From positions 1-64,000 of the forward strand of contig NC_088944.1 of the NCBI RefSeq assembly GCF_033473495.1: a stretch of DNA of 64,000 nucleotides. Direction: 5' to 3'. Each line of letters starts with the position of its first letter. The first letter of the stretch is position 1. The notes beneath the pieces are model-generated. The model was not told the origin of the DNA, did not search any database, and saw only the letters and a program-made list of their open reading frames with translations. The DNA comes from Cercospora beticola (lineage: Eukaryota > Ascomycota > Dothideomycetes > Mycosphaerellales > Mycosphaerellaceae). Both the position numbers and the translations under genes were made by a program. Positions 31,178 to 40,574 of the stretch are shown one piece after another.

Positions 31178-33238
31178 TCAGCACAGCGCCTCCTTTCGCC
31201 AATCCCCCATTGTACCTCACCAAGTCACCATCCCTGCCTGGCACTGCTGCTGCCGCTGCCACATGCATTCAACGAAGCAGAGCTCGACAACATCATACAG
31301 CTCTGGAAACTAGGGCGCAGGCAGCTGCTGATGAATGACCTAGACACAAAGGGCAGGTCGATGCATCTCGTGAACAACGGCGGGAACGTGATATGCCCCT
31401 GCGAAAGAATCTGTCACATCTTGTTTCCTGGCCATGCCATCTGGAAACTTTCCTGGACCCGACGATAGATTTCGGTCCCGCGCCTCGACTAACTGCGCAC
31501 ACGATGTCCTGCGGATCGTGACACGTGTACACATATGATTTCACATGGACTTTTCATGCTTACCCTTGGATCCGAGCGAGCGCTGATCTCGATTGCATGA
31601 GGGCTGTGGGCCGGATTTCGGAGGTGAGTTGGCCCGCAGAACCCAGCCGAATTCGGGTATTTCGATTGATCAATAGTCGTTACTCGTTACCGCCTCGTCC
31701 ATTGGCCAGTAGCGTATGAACGGTCTTCGATCCAGATAGCATGGGTACAACAGCGGCCGAGAGTTCGGGAAAAAGAGAGCGCTAATAGGATAGGGATCCG
31801 GCGTCTTGATCCTGGGAGTTTCATAGTCTTTTCTTGAGCCATGCGTCGATTGTGCACTACCAGGAGGAAAGGATCAGTGCATGCGGCCATTTCGTCTCAT
31901 TCCCGGGAGTGGAACAGCCCAGGCACTCCGAACTTTAGACAGGTCACGCTATATGGGCCATGACAGAAGACGTGATAGGCTCATATCACTCGAGCCCGTT
32001 CGTGCATGCACTTGACCCAAATCTGCGGACTGCGTGCCCACCTACGCATGCCTGAACGACGTGAGCAATGAGGCAGCTGCCGACATAGCGGTCGAACTCC
32101 GCCATAATGCAAACTCCTCTGATCATCGAGCTCGCCAATCTGAAGGGCTCTGCCATACGATGATGAGGCAAGCTGAAGCGCAAAGGCACTGATATCTGTT
32201 GGATCTCACTTCGTTCATTTTTAAGGTTTGCACCGGTCCCAGGCAAGTGAGTAAAAGGTCTTCTGCGAGTCCCTTCGCCGTCTCTGCGTCACCTGCTGAG
32301 CCAGCTCTGTACACAATTTTCTATTGAAGCAAAGAAAGCAGTAAGCTCCCGGGCCTCATATTCTTCTTTACCGTGCCTGGCAGTCCTCCAGACGTGCAGC
32401 GACTACTGACTAACGGTCAGCAACATACCTCATCCGATGCAGTCCAACAGAAGCGGAATCCGCATACACATTGTCTGCCCTTTGCTCATCACGCCATCGC
32501 TTCGGTCCCATGTCCGAAGCTCAACTGTCCCTCCATTGAGCCCACTTTCCACCAGACTACCTTTCCTCCACCCCTGTGTTGCGATTCCACTCGACTCGAT
32601 CCGATTTGATCTCATTCAGTCTCTTCCCGACAACCACGCAACTGCGCCATGTCTGTCCACTTGTACCGAAGTTTGCTTTCATATCTTGTGCAGGCTCTCC
32701 AGCCTTCCCGCCCGACTCCAACCCCTCCATTTCGTTGACGATTTTCGTATTCAATCATTTTGCATTTGATCTTCAAAAAATCATGCCAGGTGGTGTTGGC
32801 GCTGCTGGTGCTGATTTTGTGCAGTCAATGGTCGACAGCCGAGCGAAGTTATTGGCGGAGTACTTGCTGTGTCTGTGGGCATCCTGGGGATAGCTCGAGC
32901 CGATCAGCGGGTAGCGAATTGCTGAGGTTCTAGACTTGATGCGTAGTATGTGTTGGTCATCGCGCTGACGACTGGCGCGTCTTAACTGGCTATCGCGTCA
33001 GCGATCCGGCGACTCCAGAACCCCTACTGACACAACACCCACCCCAACACACCCACACGTCGAGATGCGATGCGGTAACGCAACGAATCCGCAAGCCAAT
33101 CACGCAGCGATGCGGCGATTCAGCGATGCTGCGATTCAGCGAAAGCATCCACCAGCCAACGAGCTCAGCGAGGCAACTACGCCACAACACAGCAATGAAT
33201 AGTAATTTAAGACGAGACGGCAATGTCCTAAGCAGTTA
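31178..33238. other. No convincing gene
   Basis: Many short frames, none with motifs. At 33,050-33,160 there is a run of short imperfect repeats (GCGATGCGGCGATTCAGCGAT and shorter variants). Confidence 0.4.
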
Positions 33239-33362
33239 ATGAGAGCTCAGTAAGTTGGCAGAGCACCCTACAAGATGGCGGCCTCCCACGTCTCAAGGAG
33301 AAAAAACCAGCACTGGATGGTTCTGGCTGCCGCTGCAACATCTCAAAAAAAAAAAAAAAAAG
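33239..33362 (+). mobile_element. Possible tRNA-derived SINE with poly-A tail
   Basis: GAGCTCAGTAAGTTGGCAGAGC at 33,243 onward resembles the D-arm and A box of a tRNA: GCTC pairs with GAGC around a loop containing TTGG. The sequence then continues for about 80 bases and ends in an A18 run near 33,345-33,362. A tRNA-like head and an A tail is SINE organisation. The anticodon stem does not pair well, no clean B box is seen, and no target duplication was found. Confidence 0.3.
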
Positions 33363-33612
33363 GAATTGGGCACCATGAGGACGAACTTGCTATTGACAAT
33401 TCGATCTCCCGCCTAGCTCCTGGCCTGTACCAAGCTTGAGTACGAATTACTTCGGCAGCACGTCAAGTCGATTAGCAGTGAGCCAAAGTACGACGGCAAG
33501 GCGGTGCTAGACCAACGCCTCCGCTACTTCGATCTAGCAGGCACCTACCGCGCACGCCTTTGGAGTGAAGTCGAACGCAGTAATCCACTCTTCGCAGAAC
33601 TGTTTTCTAGCA

Positions 33613-33836
33613 GTCGTCAACAAGAAGGAAACTTTAGTTTACTGTCGAGAAGACGAAAGTCGAATCCATCATTAATAAGAAGGAACTTTAGTTCACTGCC
33701 GAGAAGACGAACCTCGAATCTATTATTAACATGAAGGAACTTCAGTTTACTGCCGAGAAGACGAAACTCGAACCCATTATTAAGATTGACTTGCCCACTG
33801 CCAGAATGGATGTGGGGAGGAGTTCAGAGTTGTCGT
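33613..33836 (+). pseudogene. Coiled-coil coding repeat, three 54-bp units, two with TAG for CAG
   Basis: The plus strand has three 18-codon units that read as K-K-E-L-x-F-T-A-E-K-T-x-L-E-x-I-I-N, a Lys/Glu/Leu pattern typical of coiled coils. At x the first unit has TAG (33,635-33,637), the second TAG (33,689-33,691) and the third CAG (33,743-33,745). The first unit also has one extra A (GGAAACTTT against GGAACTTT), which shifts the frame upstream. The last unit leads into an open tail of about 20 residues. This is a fragment of a repeat gene, broken by C to T changes and an indel. No family is recognised. Confidence 0.6.
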
Positions 33837-33940
33837 AAGTGATTCGTGGTAACTGTCGTGAAGCGGCGTGGGAGGGTGCTGTATTCGTCTGATTTTTTGG
33901 TGCGCCGATGCGCTCATGAAGTCGCGTGCGCTCGCCAGAT

Positions 33941-35142
33941 GATTTATTCGATCCAACCCCATCTCCGACTCCACGGATGGAGGTGTACAGCCTGCCAATT
34001 TACTAAGACTGGCGATCGCTGCTGGGTGTCACCAACAGCCAAGGTGCGATCACCTGAAGGCCACACCTCTAGTGACACGACTGTAAGCCTTCGCAGGCAG
34101 AAACACCTTCTACGGATTTCGAGGTGCGATATTGGACCGCATGCGCTTCGAGACCTTCGAGTACCACCAGGAACACAGCGGGCAGCCCTAGAACCGAGTC
34201 TCTCGGGTATTGCACCCAGCCCAAGCGATCCCTGCAAGGTGCCTTCGAACACTCACGCCTCCAAGATTTTGTATTGGCCGTGGAGAAAGGGTTGATGACA
34301 CGTATGGTGGGAACCAAGAGGCTGGAGCTGATGGATGAATTTATGCCTACACTCAACCTGAATGATGGCAGGCATGATACCATTCGCATTCCACATGACA
34401 AACTGGACACTTTGCGCCATCTCAAGAAGTTGTCAAATCATAAGCCACATCTCTTTGATATTATCGGCTAAAGCAAGATGCCACCTTGGATGATCACTGT
34501 GGTTCCCGAACTCAACAAGCAGATATTGCTAACGGCCAATTAAGGCATGGCAGAAGATGTCTTTTGAAAAGGTTGTGTTAATGTGCGAAGGCGCTGGGTC
34601 CACACTGCAACGGAAGCCAGTCAAATTAGGGAAAAGCTGAACGCACCGGCTCCGGCGCAGGACCGAATACGAGACCACTTCAACATTAGCAGCCATCTGT
34701 TCTTCAGTCACCACAGCCAGGATCCAAGCCTGTTCCACAGCCTCCGCAGCCGCTACAACCTGGAGCATCAGGTGGGAGAGGATGGCCGCCATTTGACGCA
34801 AAGTCATTATCTAATGATTTAATCGATGGCCACAGGAGATACCATAACGTCATGGGCTTCCTGTGTGAGAAGTGCGATGAGATTGGTTACAAGGCTGTTG
34901 ATAGAATGAGATGCCTAGGCAAGTCTTTTGATATTACTAGAGACGAACAGAATGCCTTGAGAAACACTGTCTTTGGTGATACATTCTTCTCATCGCCAGC
35001 TCCTAGTGCCAACTCTGCCACAGTGGGGACTCGCAAGGTAACGCTTGAGGCTGGTTATTCTGATGAGTACTCTGACTGCCTCTACGAATTTGACATCTTC
35101 AACAAGCTATCACAACAGAGCAAGACTATGACAACCACTTAG
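33941..35142 (+). pseudogene. Decayed gene in pieces, Pro/Gln-rich with a possible C-x2-C region
   Basis: Several plus-strand pieces read as protein. One (about 34,124-34,468, stop TAA at 34,469) ends in a helical charged region containing H-L-K-K-L-S-N-H. The frame stays open after that TAA for 24 more codons. Another, open from 34,690 to 35,142 (151 codons), starts with a Gln/Pro-rich run directly after TAG at 34,687, in a context where CAG would continue the glutamines. Its second part holds L-C-E-K-C-D-E and an acidic/aromatic tail. The first piece and the last lie in different frames. I recognise no family. Introns or decay could explain the breaks; the stop types favour decay. Confidence 0.4.
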
Positions 35143-36099
35143 GAATGTCTTGACTTTAATGGGGCAAAGCTAGTATTCAAGCTCACAATTGCTAAACACG
35201 AGGCTCATATCCCCACCCGCCTTCTTTAACAACTCTCTCCCTCAATTCTATATCTCTCCGCTTTTCAGTACTCGTAATAGCATCGACCGCCTCAGTCCAC
35301 ATGGCACCACTGCTACGAGCACGGATCCTTGCTATTCTTGAATACATCTTCAATTAACAGGTCCAAAGGTCGAAGGTCGTGCGCGTCCGTAACATCTTTC
35401 TACTGTTGAGAATGAAGTGTGCGATTCAGCGTGCCGTGCATCCGGTTTGGAACGCGAGAATTATGTGTTGAAGGGAGAAGATGCTTAGATGGGACCTTTT
35501 AAGCACAATGCGACTTTGTTGAATTATTGTAAAGGTGAGGATATCGGAATTGTGTCGTTGAGATCGCCGCCATTAGCTCTGCGTAGATGTCCTTCGTGCG
35601 CAGAGTCTTGCTATGCTACTCGTCATAAAACAAGCTCCATTTGTTGTCGCCACGCATCTCACAGGCTCTATGCACTACAACAACAGACAGGTCTTCCATT
35701 ATTCTTCGTCAACCACGAAAAAATCTCACCCAACATACTCTCGCAAAACTTCAGCGAACTTGAGCGAGATGATCTTTAGCCCAGCCACCTTCTCAGTAGG
35801 TTGACCTACTGTGCCAGTGGCGGCGAACGAAGCACGTAAGAGGAAGAGGCCCCGGAACCAAGAGTCAATGCTGACTCGCGGGTCGCACGCTGCATGTTTC
35901 GCGCCGCGACCATTACTCGTTCAACCTCGTCAATCCAAATTGGCAGGCACGGGGAATGTCCACAGAGAGTGCCTTCTTGTTAAGTCTCCCCAATTGATCG
36001 TGAGTCAAGACCGTAATCGCTGGGTCATCTGTTCACCGGGGTGTGGTGTCTTTCCATATCATCATCGTGGCTAAGAAGCTGAACATACAGCGGGAACTC
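35143..36099. other. No convincing gene
   Basis: Short frames, overlapping on both strands. Nothing structural was noticed. Confidence 0.4.
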
Positions 36100-36861
36100 A
36101 TGATCTGTGCCGGGCTCTGGGCGAAATCCTTGCTTATTGTTCTAGCGATAGGTGGCAATCATTCGTGGACGGTGCGGCCGGATATATGGCTGCGGACTGT
36201 CTTCAATCTTTTAATGGCTAGAAACAAGGTGTTCCAGCCCAGAAGTCATCCTCTAAGTATTCTTCCCACTGAACCCTATAGAGGATATCTCCATCCTCCT
36301 GCCTCCCGTCCACGACCTTTTCCACGGAGTTCCCTTGCTGCTGCTCGGCCGAAGAATCATCAGGAGTCGCATCCTCGGGGCCTGTTGCTGGTCGTGAGTT
36401 TTCAACTTAGTGCAGCAGTGGACGACGGTGTTCGCTTGATTCAAGGACACGATTGCGCGTTGAAAACCTACTCCATTCGTCCACTCAACACAAACACACA
36501 TGGTCTCTTAATCTTCGTTCCGTATAGATCTTGCCAATCCTCCTCGCCGATGCATCGGGCGAATCGTCGACGTCGATGCAGCTACGTCCAGGAGTCCGGA
36601 GCTTATTGCCATGATGCCATGCAGTTCCTGTTCAAGCTGACGAGCTCGGTGAGCAGCTTCATGAGAGACAGTAACGCACAGCAAGAAGATAATGGACTCC
36701 AAGCGTGGCCTGAAGCGTCAAGGACAACGACAAAGCTCATGCCCAGCTTGTTCGCTGGTGCACTCAATAAAGCAATTATAAGGGCATTCCTATGCGTACT
36801 TATACTAATGCACATTGGTCTTCGGCGTGTCACTCACGGCCCCTCGCTCAGAAGTGACTAG
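36100..36861 (+). CDS. Weak candidate gene, 253 codons
   Basis: An uninterrupted frame with ATG at 36,100 (open from 36,043). Hydrophobic segments lie near the N-terminus and near residue 230. The middle is Pro/Arg/Ser-rich and unremarkable. No motif is recognised, and the composition does not distinguish it well from chance in a ~50% G+C island. Confidence 0.22.
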   Translation: MICAGLWAKSLLIVLAIGGNHSWTVRPDIWLRTVFNLLMARNKVFQPRSHPLSILPTEPYRGYLHPPASRPRPFPRSSLAAARPKNHQESHPRGLLLVVSFQLSAAVDDGVRLIQGHDCALKTYSIRPLNTNTHGLLIFVPYRSCQSSSPMHRANRRRRCSYVQESGAYCHDAMQFLFKLTSSVSSFMRDSNAQQEDNGLQAWPEASRTTTKLMPSLFAGALNKAIIRAFLCVLILMHIGLRRVTHGPSLRSD

Positions 36862-36895
36862 GAGTGCTCACGTCGTGTGGTATACGTGGGGTCAC

Positions 36896-37512
36896 TAAAC
36901 GATAGAAATCAATACGCTGTTTGCGAGAGAAATCAGCGCCTACCAGGCTTACATCCAAGAATTGAAGAGTCAGCTGAATGCCGTGAATACAGACTTGGAC
37001 CATGGCATGCTCTAGCAGTAGAAGCAGCCGCAGCTTGTCCACGTTAATTCCTTCAATTTCGATCATGATCGCGCTCCACGTAGTGGATCTTCTGATGACG
37101 ACCCGGGCGAGGGCGAGGAACCTGGCTCAATCGCATACTATCGTCGCCACGCCCATCGTACACAGCGGGCTATGGGGAAACCCGGAAGGAGAGAGCGACG
37201 AGGCAGACTATGATACGGGAGTATAACAGGCTTGAGATTGAGCTGCCTGCTCGGTACATTCCCTGAATGACTAATAACACTGCTACAATGATGAGTGGTA
37301 GCTTGGCTGGAAAACCAGTCTATGCTACATCGTCCCGCTCGCCGACCCCGAGCGTGCTAAGTGGGCGAGGTCTTGATTTTCCTCGCAATGCGACTTTCGC
37401 TCTTTGCGACAGAAATCAAACCCGGAAGATACCAACGCCTGCTCGTACGCGAATCGTTGCAGCTAATAGCGAGCGCCAGAAGATAAGACGGCTAATTGAA
37501 AGGCGCTTTTTC
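36896..37512 (+). pseudogene. Decayed gene: coiled-coil, Gln-rich, acidic, then basic segment
   Basis: From just after a TAA at 36,893 the plus strand reads L-F-A-R-E-I, then a coiled-coil-like stretch, then M-L-stop-Q-stop-K-Q-P-Q, where TAG at 37,013-37,015 and at 37,019-37,021 flank a CAG. The natural reading is a run of Gln. It continues with an S-S-D-D-D-P-G-E-G-E-E acidic patch to about 37,170. After a one-base shift, another frame reads E-Y-N-R-L-E-I-E-L-P-A-R-Y-I-P to a TGA at 37,264-37,266 and on to 37,512. No family is recognised. Confidence 0.45.
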
Positions 37513-37995
37513 TGACTCTGCTAACGAGCAGCTCTAAAAGTGCTTACTGTTAGCTCACGATCTCTCTCGCAAAGCGCAATCGCCACTATGCGAGAGAAAT
37601 CGACCTACCTACCCTTAGTATGGCGGGATTGAGGATAGTCTTCTTTTGAATAGTAGGATTCCCCTCGTAATATGTGGTCACCCTATTGCGATAAGAATCG
37701 GGATACTGCAACATAATAACCGCCTTCCAGCTCTATGCCCTTTCGCCTCTTTGCGAGGAAATTATTACAGTACCCTCCGCTTTGCGAGTAAATTCATATA
37801 GTACCTAGCTCTTTGCTATTACTATCTCGTAGTATATCGTATCTCTGCCTAGCTCCGCAAAGCGTATTAAGCACTTTGCGAGACGGACCGAGAGCCTGGA
37901 ACTAGAATCTTCGTAGCTAGCCCTGATAGCCGCAAGTACTAGATGGCGCAAGAAAGGCGGCCAATTACCACAGGGTCTCTTGCGCTTTACGACAA
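37390..37995. repeat. Cluster of the dispersed motif TTTGCGAG(A/G)(G)AAAT
   Basis: TTTGCGA-type motifs in both orientations recur near 37,395, 37,565 (reverse), 37,590, 37,742, 37,780, 37,855 (reverse), 37,873 and, diverged, 37,985. The best version, TTTGCGAGAGAAATC, is also inside the decayed gene at 36,920, where it codes F-A-R-E-I. The copies may be diverged fragments of that gene or a separate dispersed repeat. Confidence 0.5.
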
Positions 37996-39575
37996 AAATT
38001 AGGGCTTTAGTAGTCCTAGCGTCGAAGGAGAGTGTTCATCGGCCAGCCTTGGGGATGCGCTCTACATGGGCGGAAGGAGGCGCTGGTGTCGCCAGATTGA
38101 GGCTGACACAGGATTATACTAGCCACCTTTGGCAGCAGAATTTCAAGGTGTATTCTAACTCGACAGCTGGGTGTCTCCGGAAGGCACGTCGGGATTGTCA
38201 CGATATGCTGCTCTTGCTAATTGTCGAGTTCCCAAGTACACGAGCCGATTCGTGTCCTCCTCGCCTGATGGCTATGCTGGTCGCGAAGGTGCAGTCCGAC
38301 AGCGAGCTCGAGAATCAATAGTGTTGCCCAATGCACACGGGATCTCCTACCGCACAGTGCGGTCTAGCTTGGTATTTCAAGCATCGACACAGTTCTATGC
38401 ACCGGTGCGTTGCGTCCCGAGTCACGCCGGCCCCTGCCTTGTCAAAACCGCCTTCGTCCTCCTCTCACCAGCTTCTGAGCTCTTCGGTCCTCCTTCAAGT
38501 TCATCCTGGTACGCCTTTTTCGCTTTCGGTGGCGGCTCGGACAAGGTCCTCCAGGCAGCGGCAGCCAGATTTCCGTCAAACAACTTCATGCGGCTGAATC
38601 TGGCCGCTTATCGCTGTGAGATTGCACGTCCTTCGCCTCTCTCGGGTCTGATTGTGGTTGAGAGAAGGTTCTTCGTGCGCATACCGCCAAGCTCGTTTGG
38701 ACTTGATTTTCGGGAGTCATGTTGGCTGCAGTTTGTTGGCCACTTCGGCTCTCTCGAGAGCTGTTAGGACGTGGAAGTTGCGAGATGCATCGAACAGGCA
38801 CCGATCCGGAATGCTTTACTCCTGAGCCAATGTCAGTGTGGAGTAGTTGGGGCAGATCTCGTCGTGATAGTACCTCTGAGTGCAACTTCTGGAGTAGTTG
38901 CGTACCCGGGACGTTTGCAGACTCTCGTGCTTCTCGTGTGAAGTGGTATTCCATGCGATGCTGCTCGGCTCACTGGCGCGGCGCAAGCGACTCTTCCTCC
39001 CGTTGGTAGCGATCCTGTCCCAGCTTGCGTGCGCGTTGATGGCCTGTCGCGAGCCTTGTTCGCTGCCACTCGTGTTGCCTCCCTAGCAGCGCGACGACCG
39101 GGAGTCCGGTGTCTGTCGTGAACATTGCGGGCTAGCTGTTGGACGTGAACAAAGCCGATCGCTCGTCGTGCGCTCGGGCTATGCGGCTGTCGCTTCCCAG
39201 TTGGGGAAATACGAAGTTCTGCTCCAGCTTGGAGGCACTTCTGTGGGCGCCAACACTGAGACCGTCTCAATGCGCTCGCGCAGCATCCTCGTGGCCTTGA
39301 CGGCTCTCGCGTGCATTCAACGGGAGTTGTCAAAGATGCTCATCTTGTTCCCACGCATCGCCACATCCAGCGAAGCGACCTCGGCCATCCATCGCTACAG
39401 CTCGATATCCTCATCTGTGTTGCAGTCCTTACTCCTTCCTTCCTCGGATGTTGCCGCATCCTCGAGACCTCGTCTCTGCCTTCTCCTGCTAACATATCCT
39501 CGAGCCCTCATTTTGCCTGATCTCCAAAACCATGCTCCTTCCTCGACTCTCCTGCCCGCCTTCTCCATAAAGAAT
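37996..39575. other. No convincing gene
   Basis: Frames of up to ~198 codons occur (38,171-38,767, +; 39,333-38,833, -), but they overlap, start on weak codons and show no motifs. Confidence 0.35.
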
Positions 39576-39851
39576 ATGTCGACCAAATTTGAGCTCAACG
39601 GCAAGCGGGAAGGTCGTAACGTCGGACAGCCCCAGACATTTCTGAACGCTCTGGTGTCGGCGCGTGGAGGTTTGAAAGCGGCCAACTGGGGACTGTTAGT
39701 GATTTTGCTCGAGAAAGCGACAGCAGAGACGCTTCTTTCCTCTGCTTGCTATGCTGATGACAATGATCCCGTCGCCGCTATCGCCGCTTGCCTGCTCCTC
39801 ACTACGGTGTTCGCCGCTGCCGCCGCCGTCGATCTCGCTGTCAGGGCGTGA
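39576..39851 (+). CDS. Candidate small protein with C-terminal hydrophobic segment, 91 aa
   Basis: ATG at 39,576 follows a purine at -3 (GAATATG) and a CT-rich leader with CTCCTTCC stretches, as in many fungal genes. The first half is polar and basic. A moderate hydrophobic stretch lies near residues 38-45. The last ~28 residues are Ala/Leu/Val-rich after D-D-N-D, consistent with a tail anchor. The frame is open upstream to 39,168, but that part is not protein-like. No family is recognised. Confidence 0.35.
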   Translation: MSTKFELNGKREGRNVGQPQTFLNALVSARGGLKAANWGLLVILLEKATAETLLSSACYADDNDPVAAIAACLLLTTVFAAAAAVDLAVRA

Positions 39852-40574
39852 TAGCCTCCGCTATCTTCTTTTCCCTTATGGTAGCTGTTGCACATGTACC
39901 GATTTGTCCTCAATGCTTGTCCGTTCAGTATCTAAGCAACCGTCTGCCTTTCTCTTTCTCGTAGCCGTCTTGTTGCCTCGTTGCTCGTCTCGGCCGAGAA
40001 CGGCGACCGCAAGTCTTCTCCACGTCTGGACGCGAGATTGCGCAGCCACTCGGTCATCAGTCCCGCTACCGACATGTTATACCCACTCCAGTCTCTTTTG
40101 CTTCGAGATCATCGCAACAAGTACAGCCTGAGTTTAGATTTAGCGCAGGCTGACCGTTTGTCTACACGCAGGCGATAGGGGATCGCAGTGTAGCGTCGGT
40201 GTCGATAGCTGGATGGCGGTGGATGTGGTCGAAGGCTGTATCGAGGCAGTCGATAGTGCGACCGTATCGTTAGTCGCGCGGGAAGCTCGCGATTGGGATG
40301 CGTCGCCCATTGTGTTCGGAAGGATTCGAGTGCTAGTGTCGGTTGTGCGCGGGTGGTGTTGATCATAATACGAATAAGTTGTTAATGTCTTCCTATGCAT
40401 TTATCGTTGTCATTACACTACACCTGACCGGCCCCGGGCCGAGCTATCCTCCACGCGCGGCGCGGCGCGGTGCGTATTGGACCCTGACTCGGGACATGGC
40501 GATGCACGGTGGTCTCTAAGGTGAACTAAGATGGAGCTACTCTTTGCTTGCGGCCAGACATTTCAAATAGTTTC
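39852..40574. other. Right end of the main island; no gene seen
   Basis: Ordinary composition with a G+C-rich patch at 40,427-40,475 (CGCGGCGCGGCGCGGTGCG). The switch to RIP-type sequence is sharp, at about 40,560-40,590. Confidence 0.45.

Noticed and set aside
30930..31468. Frames of 112 and 140 codons on opposite strands at 31 kb
   Set aside because: Mutually overlapping, low-complexity Arg/Pro/His composition and no motif.
38171..39333. 198-codon plus frame and 166-codon minus frame
   Set aside because: Overlapping, with no good start context and no recognisable domain.
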